From positions 795,501 to 859,500 of the forward strand of contig NZ_SKBR01000004.1 in assembly GCF_013450295.1 (NCBI RefSeq): a stretch of 64,000 nt of DNA, given 5' to 3'. Under the pieces are notes generated by a model. It did not search any database and was not told where the DNA came from. It saw only the letters and a program-made list of their open reading frames with translations. Positions within the stretch are counted from its first letter, which is position 1, and every line of letters starts with the position of its first letter. The position numbers and the translations under genes were made by a program. The stretch is from Streptomyces sp. AJS327 (GTDB lineage: Bacteria; Actinomycetota; Actinomycetes; Streptomycetales; Streptomycetaceae). Shown in pieces: positions 53,528-62,368 of the stretch.

Positions 53528-54433
53528 GTGACGGAGGACACCCGGATGACGGAGGAGGCCGCCGCGGCGGCGGGTGCGGAGGGGCGTCCCGTGGTGCGGT
53601 TGCGCCTGGACCTGAGCTACGACGGCCGGGAGTTCTCGGGCTGGGCCCGGCAGAAGGGCGACCGCAGGACCGTCCAGGGGGAGATCGAGGACGCGCTGCG
53701 GGTGGTGCTGCGGCTCGACCGCACCCCCGAGCTGACCGTCGCCGGGCGGACGGACGCCGGGGTGCACGCCAGGGGCCAGGTGGCCCACGTCGATCTGGAC
53801 GCGGAGGTCTGGGCCGAGCACGGGCGGCAGCTGCCCCGCCGGCTGGCCGGGCGGCTGCCGGCGGACGTGCGGATCTGGCGGGTGCGTCCGGCGCCGCCGC
53901 ACTTCGACGCCCGGTTCTCGGCGATCTGGCGGCGCTACGTCTACCGGGTCAGCGACCACCCCGGCGGGGTCGATCCGCTGCTGCGCGGCCATGTGCTGTG
54001 GCACAACTGGCCGCTCGACCTGGACGCGATGAACGAGGGTGCGCGCGGGCTGCTCGGGGAGCACGACTTCGCGGCGTACTGCAAGCGCCGGGAGGGCGCG
54101 ACCACCGTCCGGACGCTGCGGGAGCTGCGCTGGTCCCGGCGGCGGGACGGCGTGATGGAGGCGACGGTCCTGGCGGACGCCTTCTGCCACAACATGGTGC
54201 GCTCCCTGGTGGGGGCGCTGCTGTTCGTGGGCGACGGGCACCGCTCGCCGGAGTGGCCGAGCGCGGTGCTGGCCGCGGGGGTGCGTGACTCGGCGGTGCA
54301 CGTGGTGCGGCCGCACGGACTGACGCTGGAGGAGGTCGGCTATCCGCCGGACTCCGAGCTGGCGGCGCGGAACGCGGCCGCGCGCCGCCGCCGGTCGCTG
54401 CCGTCCGCCGGGAGCGCGGCGGGCTGCTGCTGA
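53528..54433 (+). CDS. truA: tRNA pseudouridine(38-40) synthase TruA
   Basis: 301 residues, starting at GTG. Catalyses pseudouridylation of the tRNA anticodon arm. The catalytic Asp76 lies in AGRTDAGVHARGQVAHVDL, with LDLSYDGREFSGWARQ upstream and WRRYVYRVSDHP, FAAYCKRREG and LADAFCHNMVRSLVGALLFVGDG downstream. A second ATG at codon 7 is possible. It follows rplQ, the usual linkage in actinobacteria. Confidence 0.95.
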   Translation: MTEDTRMTEEAAAAAGAEGRPVVRLRLDLSYDGREFSGWARQKGDRRTVQGEIEDALRVVLRLDRTPELTVAGRTDAGVHARGQVAHVDLDAEVWAEHGRQLPRRLAGRLPADVRIWRVRPAPPHFDARFSAIWRRYVYRVSDHPGGVDPLLRGHVLWHNWPLDLDAMNEGARGLLGEHDFAAYCKRREGATTVRTLRELRWSRRRDGVMEATVLADAFCHNMVRSLVGALLFVGDGHRSPEWPSAVLAAGVRDSAVHVVRPHGLTLEEVGYPPDSELAARNAAARRRRSLPSAGSAAGCC

Positions 54434-54505
54434 ACGGCGGGCGGTGGTGGCCGACCGGGGCGCCCGGTGGGCGGGCGGCCGCCGCCGCCCGTCGGGCCGG
54501 TGCGG

Positions 54506-55339
54506 CTAGCTCTCCTTGGCCGCCTCGGCGGCCTGCTTCTCGCCGCGGTCGTAGACGCGCTGGCGGGCGAACTCGGAGCCGTCCAGCGCGGCGCGCACCG
54601 CGGCCTTGTCGGAGGCGCCGGAGGCCTTGCCGTCGGCGTGGCCCGCGATGGTGAAGAAGGCGTAGCGGCCGAGCTGGTTGACCGTCGTCCGGCACTCGAC
54701 GGTGCGGCAGAAGTCCTTCGCGTCACCGCCGGGCAGTGCCACGAGGTTGGGCTTGTACCCCTTCTTCACGGCCTTGGCCGCGGCGGTGTCCTCGAAGACG
54801 GCGATACCGACGGTGACCGCCTGGCCGTCCTTCGTGTAGGTGGCGCGGTAGATCGCGTCGCAGTCGTTCTTCGACAGGACCGGGCCGAGACCGGCGTGGG
54901 CCGCGCTCCCACACTTCGTGCTGGCCTTCACCGCCACCCGCTCGTACGTCCGTCCCTTGACCGTCATCTCGGTCGTGGGAAAGAGGGTCTTGCTGGTCAG
55001 CGGGGCCTTGTCGCGTTCGCTGTCCGCGATGAAGTCCTCGGGCGGAGGCGGGGGCGGCGCGTCGTCCTTGAAGGTGGGCTCGGGCTGTGAGCTGGAGGGC
55101 AGATCCTCCGGGGAGGGCAGGGACTCCGAGGAGGCGTCCGAGGCGTCCCCACCACCGCCCTCGTTGATCACGGCCACGGCGACGACGCCCGCGACGGCGG
55201 CGGTGGCGAGCGCCCCGCCGCCGATCATCAGCCAGCGCCTCCGGCGCGCGCGGGCGCGCTCGGCGTTCTCCGCGAGCGCCGCCCAGTCGGGGGTGCCGCC
55301 TCCTGGACCCCCGCCGGGTCCCCCCTGCCCAAAGCTCAT
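54506..55339 (-). CDS. Membrane-anchored protein of unknown function
   Basis: 277 residues. The N-terminus is Gly/Pro-rich (GQGGPGGGPGGG), followed by basic residues and one transmembrane helix at about 36-58 (RWLMIGGGALATAAVAGVVAVAVI), then a Ser/Pro/Asp linker and an extracytoplasmic domain. That domain has four cysteines (KCGS, DCDA, FCRTVEC) that could form two disulfides outside the cell. I do not recognise the family. It is the only minus-strand gene between truA and the ABC-F gene; its start lies about 50 bases from that gene's, so the two are divergent. Confidence 0.75.
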   Translation of the reverse strand: MSFGQGGPGGGPGGGTPDWAALAENAERARARRRRWLMIGGGALATAAVAGVVAVAVINEGGGGDASDASSESLPSPEDLPSSSQPEPTFKDDAPPPPPPEDFIADSERDKAPLTSKTLFPTTEMTVKGRTYERVAVKASTKCGSAAHAGLGPVLSKNDCDAIYRATYTKDGQAVTVGIAVFEDTAAAKAVKKGYKPNLVALPGGDAKDFCRTVECRTTVNQLGRYAFFTIAGHADGKASGASDKAAVRAALDGSEFARQRVYDRGEKQAAEAAKES

Positions 55340-55392
55340 GGGCGCATCTTATTCGCTTGGTCCGGGAACGGACCCCCGGCCACAATCCGCCC

Positions 55393-57165
55393 ATGGGACA
55401 TGTGGAGATCGCGCACCTGGAGTACTCGCTGCCGGACGGCCGTCCGCTGTTCGACGACGCCTCGTTCCGGGTCGGTGAGGGCGTCTCCGCCGCGCTGGTG
55501 GGCGCGAACGGCGCGGGCAAGACCACGCTGCTGCGGCTGATCGCGGGGGAGCTGCGCCCGGAGTCCGGGACGGTGGCGGCCAGCGGGGGCGTCGGGGTCA
55601 TGTCGCAGTTCGTCGGGCTCGGAGAGGGCGAGGAGACCGTCCGTGACCTGCTGCTCTCGGTGGCTCCCCGGCCGGTGCGGGAGGCCGCGGCCGCGGTGGA
55701 CGAGGCCGAACTGGCGATCATGGAACGGGACGACGAGGCGGCGCAGCTGGCGTACGCGCAGGCCCTCGCCGACTGGGCCGAGGTGCGGGGGTACGAGGCG
55801 GAGACCGAGTGGGACGTGTGCACCACGGCGGCGCTAGGCGTCCCCTACGAGCGTGCGCGCTGGCGGGCGGTGGAGACGCTCTCCGGGGGCGAGCGGAAGC
55901 GGCTGGTGCTGGAGTCGCTGCTGCGCGGGAAGGACGAGGTGCTGCTGCTGGACGAACCGGACAACTTCCTGGACGTCCCCGGCAAACGCTGGCTGGAGGA
56001 GCGGTTGCGGGAGACCCGGAAGACCGTGCTGTTCATCTCCCACGACCGGGAGCTGCTGGCCCGCGCGGCCGACCGGATCGTGAGCGTCGAGCCGAGTCCG
56101 GCCGGGAGCGACGTGTGGGTGCACGGCGGTGGCTTCGCCACGTACCACGAGGCCCGGCAGGAGCGCTTCGCCCGCTTCGAGGAGCTGCGCCGCCGCTGGG
56201 ACGAGAAGCGGGCCCAGCTCCGGCAGCTGGTGCGGGACCTCCAGCAGTACGCGTCCCGGAGCGACGACATGGCCTCCCGCTACCGCGCGGCCCGGACCCG
56301 GCTGCGCAGGTTCGAGGACGCGGGGCCGCCGCCGGAGCCGCCGAGGAAGCAGCGGATCACCATGCGGCTGCGTGGCGGACGGACCGGGGTGCGGGCCCTG
56401 ACCTGCGAACAGCTGGAGCTGACGGGGCTGATGTCCCCGTTCGACCTGGAGGTCTTCTACGGCGAGCGGGTCGCGGTGCTGGGCTCGAACGGCTCGGGCA
56501 AGTCGCACTTCCTGCGGCTGCTGGCGAGCGATCCGGAGCGGCCCGGTCCGGTGGCGCACACCGGGTGCTGGCGGCTCGGGGCCCGGGTGGTGCCCGGCTA
56601 CTTCGCGCAGTCCCCGCTGGCCCAAGGGGCGGACGGACGGGAGAGCCGCGCCGGGGACGCCCCGCGCCCGGCGGTACCCGGCGACGCCGGGCGGGAGGGC
56701 GCGGGCGCACCGCCTGGTCAGCCGGCCGGTGCGCCGGGCGGCGCCCGGGCCACCGGGTCGGGGGAGCTTGCGGGCCGCACCCTGCTGGAGATCCTGTGGA
56801 CCGAGTACGCCAGGGACCGGGGCGGTGCGATGCCGGTGCTGCGCCGCTACGAGCTGACCCGGCAGGCCGAGCAGCGCTACGAGCGGCTGTCCGGCGGCCA
56901 GCAGGCCCGCTTCCAGATCCTGCTGCTGGAGCTGGCCGGCGCGACGGCCCTGCTGCTGGACGAGCCGACGGACAACCTGGACCTGGAGTCGGCCGAGGCG
57001 CTCCAGGAGGGGCTGGAGGCCTTCGAGGGCACGGTGCTGGCGGTGACGCACGACCGCTGGTTCGCCCGGTCCTTCGACCGCTTCCTGGTCTTCGGCGCCG
57101 ACGGGCGGGTGCGGGAGACGCCCGAGCCGGTGTGGGAGGAGGGCCGGGTGGCCCGGGCCCGCTGA
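55393..57165 (+). CDS. ABC-F family ATP-binding protein
   Basis: A 590-residue protein with two ABC ATPase domains and no membrane spans, as in ABC-F translation factors. Domain 1: Walker A GANGAGKT (37-44), signature LSGGERKR, Walker B VLLLDEPDNFLDV. The linker is a charged coiled coil (EELRRRWDEKRAQLRQLVRDLQQYASRSDDMASRYRAARTRLRRF), the P-site tRNA-interacting arm. Domain 2: GSNGSGKS, LSGGQQARF and ALLLDEPTDNLDLES. A Gly/Ala/Pro/Arg-rich insertion of about 50 residues (near 410-457) interrupts domain 2. It may rescue stalled ribosomes or protect against an antibiotic; this is not decided by the sequence. Confidence 0.88.
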   Translation: MGHVEIAHLEYSLPDGRPLFDDASFRVGEGVSAALVGANGAGKTTLLRLIAGELRPESGTVAASGGVGVMSQFVGLGEGEETVRDLLLSVAPRPVREAAAAVDEAELAIMERDDEAAQLAYAQALADWAEVRGYEAETEWDVCTTAALGVPYERARWRAVETLSGGERKRLVLESLLRGKDEVLLLDEPDNFLDVPGKRWLEERLRETRKTVLFISHDRELLARAADRIVSVEPSPAGSDVWVHGGGFATYHEARQERFARFEELRRRWDEKRAQLRQLVRDLQQYASRSDDMASRYRAARTRLRRFEDAGPPPEPPRKQRITMRLRGGRTGVRALTCEQLELTGLMSPFDLEVFYGERVAVLGSNGSGKSHFLRLLASDPERPGPVAHTGCWRLGARVVPGYFAQSPLAQGADGRESRAGDAPRPAVPGDAGREGAGAPPGQPAGAPGGARATGSGELAGRTLLEILWTEYARDRGGAMPVLRRYELTRQAEQRYERLSGGQQARFQILLLELAGATALLLDEPTDNLDLESAEALQEGLEAFEGTVLAVTHDRWFARSFDRFLVFGADGRVRETPEPVWEEGRVARAR

Positions 57166-57495
57166 GCGCGTTCCGCGCCGTGGCGGGCCGGGCTCCCGGG
57201 CCGACGTCCAGGCGGGCCGGACTGGCTCCGGGGTGGGCCGGGGGAGTTTTGACCCGGCTGGCGGAGGGCGGGTACCCTGCGAGGTCGTTGTGTGTACTGG
57301 CTTGCCTATTCTCACGTGGGAGGCCCCGCACACCGGCCCACCGGGCCGATGACCAGCGATCAGCAGCGCGGCTTGCGTCACCGATGTCTGCGGTCAAAGG
57401 CTGTCGTGATCTGCCAGGTGGCCTTGTCAGGACCGTCCTCTGGGCCCCCGCGGTCCGGGAGGATCCCACTCACTGAAGAAGCGAAGGCTACGACC
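57166..57495 (+). other. Region between ABC-F gene and rplM
   Basis: 330 bases without a gene. It contains the rplM promoter and a leader of over 200 bases with several short GC-rich stems. An upstream ATG in the rplM frame is not conserved. Confidence 0.5.
57249..57278 (+). promoter_or_regulatory. Promoter of rplM-rpsI
   Basis: TTGACC (57249-57254) and TACCCT (57273-57278) with an 18-base spacer, a strong housekeeping promoter with a leader of about 210 bases. Confidence 0.8.
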
Positions 57496-57939
57496 GTGCG
57501 TACGTACAGCCCCAAGCCCGGCGACATCCAGCGCCAGTGGCACGTCATTGACGCGCAGGACGTTGTCCTGGGCCGTCTGGCCAGCCAGGCCGCCACCCTT
57601 CTCCGGGGCAAGCACAAGCCGGTGTACGCGCCCCACGTTGACACCGGTGACTTCGTCATCATCATCAACGCCGACAAGGTGCACCTGACCGGCAACAAGC
57701 GGACCCAGAAGATGGCGTACCGCCACTCCGGCTACCCGGGCGGTCTGCGGTCCGTCCGCTATGACGAGCTGCTGGAGAAGAACCCGGAGAAGGCCGTCGA
57801 GAAGGCCGTCAAGGGCATGCTCCCGAAGAACACGCTGGGCCGTCAGATGCTCTCGAAGCTGAAGGTGTACTCGGGCGGCCAGCACCCGCACGGCGCGCAG
57901 CAGCCCGTGCCGTTCGAGATCAGCCAGGTCGCGCAGTAA
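57496..57939 (+). CDS. rplM: 50S ribosomal protein L13
   Basis: 147 residues from the GTG at 57496 (VRTYSPKPGDIQRQWHVIDAQDVVLGRLASQAATLLRGKHKPVYAPHVDTGDFVIIINADKVHLTGNKRTQKMAYRHSGYPGGLRSV). This length matches known Streptomyces L13; a long N-terminal extension in frame is rejected. GAAG-AAGCGAAGG precedes it. Forms an operon with rpsI, 42 bases on. Confidence 0.97.
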   Translation: MRTYSPKPGDIQRQWHVIDAQDVVLGRLASQAATLLRGKHKPVYAPHVDTGDFVIIINADKVHLTGNKRTQKMAYRHSGYPGGLRSVRYDELLEKNPEKAVEKAVKGMLPKNTLGRQMLSKLKVYSGGQHPHGAQQPVPFEISQVAQ

Positions 57940-57981
57940 GTCCGGCCACACCCAACGACTGAACAGAAGCCGAGGAGAATC

Positions 57982-58488
57982 GTGGCCGAGACCACCGCTG
58001 AGACCCCCGTCGAGGGCGTCGAGGAGTACACGACCGAAACCCCCGAGGGCACCCTGGAGGAGTTCACCTCCGAGTCCCTGGCGTCCCGCTTCGGCGACCC
58101 GCAGCCCGCCGCGGGCACCGGTCGCCGTAAGAACGCCATCGCGCGGGTCCGCATCATCCCCGGCAGCGGCCGGTGGAAGGTGAACGGGCGCACCCTGGAG
58201 GGCTACTTCCCGAACAAGGTGCACCAGCAGGAAGTCAACGAGCCGTTCAAGGTGCTGGAGCTGGACGGCCGGTACGACGTCGTCGCCCGTATCTCCGGTG
58301 GCGGCATCTCCGGCCAGGCCGGTGCGCTGCGCCTGGGCGTCGCCCGCGCCCTGAACGAGGCGGACGTGGACAACAACCGCGGCCCGCTGAAGAAGGCCGG
58401 CTTCCTGACCCGTGACGCGCGCGCCGTGGAGCGGAAGAAGGCCGGTCTGAAGAAGGCGCGTAAGGGCACGCAGTACAGCAAGCGCTGA
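57982..58488 (+). CDS. rpsI: 30S ribosomal protein S9
   Basis: 168 residues starting at GTG with CGAGGAG upstream. The first 45 residues are acidic (VEGVEEYTTETPEGTLEEFTSES), an actinobacterial extension; the S9 body is GRRKNAIARVRIIPGSGRWKVNGRTLEGYFPNKVHQQEVNEPFKVLE and the C-terminal KKARKGTQYSKR tail reaches P-site tRNA. It ends the rplM-rpsI operon before a strong terminator. Confidence 0.97.
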   Translation: MAETTAETPVEGVEEYTTETPEGTLEEFTSESLASRFGDPQPAAGTGRRKNAIARVRIIPGSGRWKVNGRTLEGYFPNKVHQQEVNEPFKVLELDGRYDVVARISGGGISGQAGALRLGVARALNEADVDNNRGPLKKAGFLTRDARAVERKKAGLKKARKGTQYSKR

Positions 58489-58547
58489 CCCGCGCCTCAC
58501 CGTCCGCCCGGGCCGGGCGCGCCCGGCCCCGCGGGAGGCAGTACGCG

Positions 58548-58584
58548 AACGCCCCGTCGGCACTTCGGTGCCGTACGGGGCGTT
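58548..58584 (+). terminator. rpsI: Terminator after rpsI
   Basis: AACGCCCCGT-CGGCAC (from 58548) pairs with GTGCCG-TACGGGGCGTT (58568-58584) around a TTCG loop, with one bulged base. Confidence 0.9.
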
Positions 58585-58590
58585 TGTCGT

Positions 58591-58653
58591 TCGGGTGCCT
58601 CGGGTGCCTCGGGTGCCTCGGGTGCCTCGGGTGCCTCGGGTGCCTCGGGTGCC
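58591..58653. repeat. 9-bp tandem repeat, seven perfect copies
   Basis: Seven identical copies of TCGGGTGCC with no interruption, five bases after the rpsI terminator. The same tract in another frame reads as Pro-Glu-Ala repeats but has no gene context. Confidence 0.97.
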
Positions 58654-58950
58654 GGGCCGCCGTGGGGTGTGGGCCGGTGGGAGTGCGGGGCGCGCGGGGG
58701 AGAACGTCGATCGGTGGGCCAGCACGGGTCGGCGGGGACGGGGCGTGGGAACCGGGGTGGTGCCGGTCCCCGTCCGAGGGCGGGACGACGAGCGCGGAAC
58801 GGGGGGAGAGGAGCGGTTCGGCGGAGCGGGGGAGCCGCCGTGGCCCGTGGTCCGGCGCGCCGGTGATGGCGCGTGCCGCCGCGGATCGCCACGCGTATAC
58901 CTGGAAAGGCCGGGCCGTGACCCGGCAGCGGTGAACTCGGAGGAACGACA
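58654..58950 (+). other. Region between repeat and glmM
   Basis: About 300 bases with no supportable gene. It should contain the glmM promoter; AT-rich TATACCTGG near 58894-58902 is the best -10 candidate. The glmM ribosome-binding site is AGGAACGAC-like. Confidence 0.4.
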
Positions 58951-60339
58951 GTGGGACGACTCTTCGGCACGGACGGAGTACGTGGTGTCGCCAACGAAGG
59001 GCTGACGGCCGAGATGGCGCTCGGCCTGTCGGTGGCGGCGGGCCACGTGCTGGCCTGGGGGTCTCCCCGGCGCAGCCACGAGGAGGGCGCGGTGCACGAC
59101 GGTGCGCGCCCCACGGCCGTGGTGGGGCGCGACCCGCGTGCCTCGGGCGAGTTCCTGGAGGCTGCGGTGGTGGCCGGGCTGGCGAGCGCCGGGGTCGACG
59201 TGCTCCGGGTCGGGGTGCTGCCCACCCCGGCGGTCGCTCATCTGACCGGTGCCTTCGGCGCGGACCTCGGGGTGATGCTCTCCGCGAGCCACAACCCGAT
59301 GCCGGACAACGGGATCAAGTTCTTCGCACGCGGCGGGCACAAGCTGCCGGACGAGGTCGAGGACCGGATCGAGGACCTCTACTGGCAGCACGAGTCGGGC
59401 GAGCGGCAGTGGGACCGGCCGGTCGGCGCCGGGGTCGGCCGGGTCACCGACCACGGTGAGGGTGCCGACACCTACGTCGCGCACCTGGTGGGAGTGCTCC
59501 CCAACCGGCTGGACGGGCTGACCGTCGTCGTCGACGCGGCGCACGGCGCGGCCTCGCGGGTCTCGCCCGAGGCGTTCACGCGGGCCGGTGCCGAGGTGAT
59601 CACGATCGGCGCCGAACCGGACGGGCTCAACATCAACGACGGCTGCGGCTCCACGCATCTGGCCGGGCTGCGGGCCGCCGTCCTGGAACACGGTGCCGAC
59701 CTGGGAGTCGCGCACGACGGGGACGCCGACCGCTGCCTCGCGGTGGACGCGACGGGCGCGGAGGTCGACGGCGACCAGATCCTCACGGTGCTGGCGCTCG
59801 GGCTGCGCGCCGCGGGTCAGCTGCGGCGGGACACGGTGGTCGCCACGGTGATGTCGAACCTCGGCTTCAAGCTGGCGCTGGAGCGGGAGGGCATCGAGCT
59901 GCTCCAGACCTCGGTCGGTGACCGGTACGTGCTGGAGGAGATGAAGCGCGGCGGGTACGCGCTCGGCGGGGAGCAGTCCGGGCACGTCATCGTGCTGGAC
60001 CACGCGACCACCGGGGACGGCACGCTGACCGGGCTGATGCTCGCCGCGCGGGTCGCGGCGACCGGCAAGCCGCTGGCCGAGCTGGCCGGGGCGATGCGGC
60101 GGCTGCCGCAGGTGCTGGTGAACGTCCCGGACGTGGACAAGTCGCGGGTGAGCACCCAGGCGGAACTGGCCGCCGCGGTCACCGAGGCCGAGCGGGAACT
60201 CGGGGAGACCGGCCGGGTGTTGCTGCGCTCCTCCGGTACCGAGCCGCTGGTCCGGGTGATGGTGGAGGCCGCCGACGAGGAGCAGGCCAGGACGGTCGCG
60301 GAACGCCTCGCGGACGTCGTGAAGAGCACCCTCGGCTGA
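58951..60339 (+). CDS. glmM: Phosphoglucosamine mutase
   Basis: Converts glucosamine-6-phosphate to glucosamine-1-phosphate for UDP-GlcNAc. 462 residues, starting at GTG. Motifs: RLFGTDGVRGVAN, the active-site serine loop SASHNP with Ser113, DGDADRCLAVD (Mg), GEQSGHVI and the phosphate-binding RSSGTEPLVRVM. Residues about 36-54 contain a Gly/Ser/Arg/His-rich insertion (WGSPRRSHEEGAVHDG) next to the usual strand. It functions with glmS a few kilobases downstream in hexosamine synthesis. Confidence 0.97.
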   Translation: MGRLFGTDGVRGVANEGLTAEMALGLSVAAGHVLAWGSPRRSHEEGAVHDGARPTAVVGRDPRASGEFLEAAVVAGLASAGVDVLRVGVLPTPAVAHLTGAFGADLGVMLSASHNPMPDNGIKFFARGGHKLPDEVEDRIEDLYWQHESGERQWDRPVGAGVGRVTDHGEGADTYVAHLVGVLPNRLDGLTVVVDAAHGAASRVSPEAFTRAGAEVITIGAEPDGLNINDGCGSTHLAGLRAAVLEHGADLGVAHDGDADRCLAVDATGAEVDGDQILTVLALGLRAAGQLRRDTVVATVMSNLGFKLALEREGIELLQTSVGDRYVLEEMKRGGYALGGEQSGHVIVLDHATTGDGTLTGLMLAARVAATGKPLAELAGAMRRLPQVLVNVPDVDKSRVSTQAELAAAVTEAERELGETGRVLLRSSGTEPLVRVMVEAADEEQARTVAERLADVVKSTLG

Positions 60340-60445
60340 GACTCGCTCGCCACCGCGGACCGCCGGACGCGGCCCCCGGCCCACCGTCCGGCCTCGGCTC
60401 ACCGTCCGGCGCGGGCGGCCGGGCGGTGTGGGCGGCGCGCGGTGG

Positions 60446-61432
60446 CTACAGCTTCCGCAGGGAGAGCCGCTCCACCTTGTGGTTGGCCGCCTTGTGCAGT
60501 TGCAGGGTGGCCCGGCCGCGGGTGGGCGCGATGTTCTGGCGCAGGTTGGGCTCGTTGATGGTGCGCCAGGTGTTGCGCGCGTAGTCCATCGCCTCCTCCT
60601 CGGACACCTGGGTGTACGGGTGGAAGTACGAGCGGGGGTTGCGGAACGCCGTCTCGCGCAGCTGGCGGAACCGGTCGAGGTACCACCGCTCGATGTCGGC
60701 GGTCCGGGCGTCCACGTAGACCGAGAAGTCGAAGTAGTCGGCGACGGCCAGCCGGGTGCGGCCGTCCTTCCCGGGCAGCGCGGGCTGGAGCACGTTCAGC
60801 CCCTCGACGATCAGGATGTCCGGACTGCGGACGGTCTGCCGCTCGCCGGGCACGATGTCGTAGATCAGGTGGGAGTAGACGGGACAGCTGACCTCCGGAT
60901 GTCCCGCCTTGACGTTGGCGACGAACCGGGTGAGCGCCCGCCGGTCGTACGACTCCGGGAAGCCCTTGCGGGACATCAGACCGCGCCGCCGCAGCTCGTC
61001 CTTGGGCAGCAGGAAGCCGTCCGTGGTGACCAGTTCGACGTGCGGGCGCTCGGGCACCGCCCCGCCCTCCGTCTCCGTCCGGCTGTGCGGCAGCGCGAGG
61101 AGCGCCTGGAGCAGCCGGGAGACGGTGGACTTGCCGACCGCGACGCTGCCCGCCACCCCGATGACGAAGGGGGTGGCCGGGCGGGCGCCGTGCTCCCGCC
61201 CGGCCTCGCCCAGGAAGGTGGTGAGCGCGTCCCGCAGCCCGTGGGTGGCCTCGATGTACAGGTTCAGCAGCCGGGACAGTGGGAGGTAGATCTCCCGCAC
61301 CTCGTCGAGGTCGATCACGTCGCCCAGCCCGCGCAGCCGCTCCACCTCGGCGGCGGTCAGCTGGAGCGGCGTGCTGTGCCGCAGCGCGCTCCACGCGGAG
61401 CGCGAGAGGTTGACGTAGGGCTTCGTTGACAC
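60446..61432 (-). CDS. coaA: Type I pantothenate kinase
   Basis: 328 residues from the GTG at 61432. Catalyses the first step of coenzyme A synthesis. P-loop GVAGSVAVGKST (92-103), then LVTTDGFLLP, RKGFPESYDRRALTRFVANVKAG, YSHLIYDIVPGE, ILIVEGLNVLQP and DFSVYVDARTADIERWYLDRFRQLR, all hallmarks of CoaA. Upstream there is no good start or conserved sequence. It is transcribed on the minus strand between glmM and glmS, converging with glmM over 106 bases. Confidence 0.96.
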   Translation of the reverse strand: MSTKPYVNLSRSAWSALRHSTPLQLTAAEVERLRGLGDVIDLDEVREIYLPLSRLLNLYIEATHGLRDALTTFLGEAGREHGARPATPFVIGVAGSVAVGKSTVSRLLQALLALPHSRTETEGGAVPERPHVELVTTDGFLLPKDELRRRGLMSRKGFPESYDRRALTRFVANVKAGHPEVSCPVYSHLIYDIVPGERQTVRSPDILIVEGLNVLQPALPGKDGRTRLAVADYFDFSVYVDARTADIERWYLDRFRQLRETAFRNPRSYFHPYTQVSEEEAMDYARNTWRTINEPNLRQNIAPTRGRATLQLHKAANHKVERLSLRKL

Positions 61433-61786
61433 GCGCCCATTCTGCGTGCGCCACACCGCCGTCTCCTGTCCGGGGTGTGGCCGTGGGCTGACGGTGGGGG
61501 TTCCGCCGGGGTGCGCACCGGGACGTTCCGTGCGTGGCGGGACGCTTCGCCGGGCGGCCGGGCGGCCGGGCGGCCGGGCGGCCGGGTGGACGGGCGGCCG
61601 GGTGGACGGGTGGGGTGGAGGTGCCGGTGAGACGGATGGATATTCCGTGTGCGAACGGTGTACTTGGGATGGCAGAGCCGCTACGTTCCGGTCATGCCAT
61701 ATCCACGAGGTCAGACGGGCCGTGCCGGCCGGGTGGGGCGTGTGAGACGCCTCGGCGGCTGGGGCCGCGCCGCGCCGGGGCCGCGG
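61433..61786. other. coaA upstream region with short tandem repeat
   Basis: About 350 bases without a supported gene. It contains an 8-bp tandem array (61551-61614) and the coaA promoter, which should read on the minus strand. The small ORF on the plus strand begins at or after this region. Confidence 0.4.
61551..61614. repeat. 8-bp tandem repeat array
   Basis: Eight units: four perfect CGGGCGGC, then CGGGTGGA, CGGGCGGC, CGGGTGGA and CGGGTGGG. The array lies about 120 bases upstream of the coaA start. Confidence 0.92.
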
Positions 61787-61969
61787 ATGAGCGGCGCGGA
61801 GGAACTGATACACCGCGACCTGACGGACGACCTGCCGGACGAGGACCTCTCCGAGGACCTGTCGGAGTCGCTGGACCTGTACGTTCCGGGCAGCAAGCCG
61901 CGCTGTGAGGAGCGCGAGTACCTGGAGCTGGTGGAGGAGGCCGTCGATCGGATAGCGCGCGGTCACTGA
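61787..61969 (+). CDS. Small acidic protein of unknown function
   Basis: 60 residues from ATG at 61787: MSGAEELIHRDLTDDLPDEDLSEDLSESLDLYVPGSKPRCEEREYLELVEEAVDRIARGH. It is very acidic, with an LSEDLSESLDL repeat, and high GC at third positions indicates coding. There is no clear ribosome-binding site; starts at GTG 61742 and 61649 are in frame but less coding-like. No family is recognised. It could be a small antagonist or regulatory peptide, or a chance ORF. Confidence 0.45.
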   Translation: MSGAEELIHRDLTDDLPDEDLSEDLSESLDLYVPGSKPRCEEREYLELVEEAVDRIARGH

Positions 61970-62368
61970 GGCCGGTGCCGCGCCCCGTTCCCGCGGTCGC
62001 CCCGGCCGGTTCGCCCGCTCGGCCGCCCCGGTGTCCCCCGGCCCAGTCCCCGCTCCCGCCCCCGGTGCTCTGGCCGGATGTCGCCCCCCGCCGGCGGGTG
62101 GTACGCCTCGTCGGGGGTTCGGGGGTGTGCGTCCCGGCGTACCTCGACGCGCTCCCGCGTGCGCCGTCGGCGGGGTGGAGCGCCCCCGGTGCCCCTCCGC
62201 TTCCCCCGGGGGCGGGCGCGCGCCCCGGGCGGTTCCCGTGCGCCGGACGGCCGCCAGCTCGACGCCTCCGCGCTCCCTCGTGTGACACGGACCTCGGTAC
62301 GCGCCCGCGAACCGCGTGGACCCGCCGCGTACCGTGAGCCTGGCAGGTCAGGTAGGTGAGGGGCTTCC
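61970..62368 (+). other. glmS upstream region
   Basis: 399 bases with no gene I can support. It is very GC-rich. No glmS ribozyme-type signature was recognised, which fits actinobacteria. The promoter is not obvious. Confidence 0.4.

Noticed and set aside
58497..59225. Minus-strand ORF with PEA repeats opposite glmM start
   Set aside because: The repeats come from the 9-bp DNA array and the frame overlaps glmM antisense.
61970..62368. glmS ribozyme or riboswitch
   Set aside because: No recognisable conserved core; this class is known mainly from Firmicutes.
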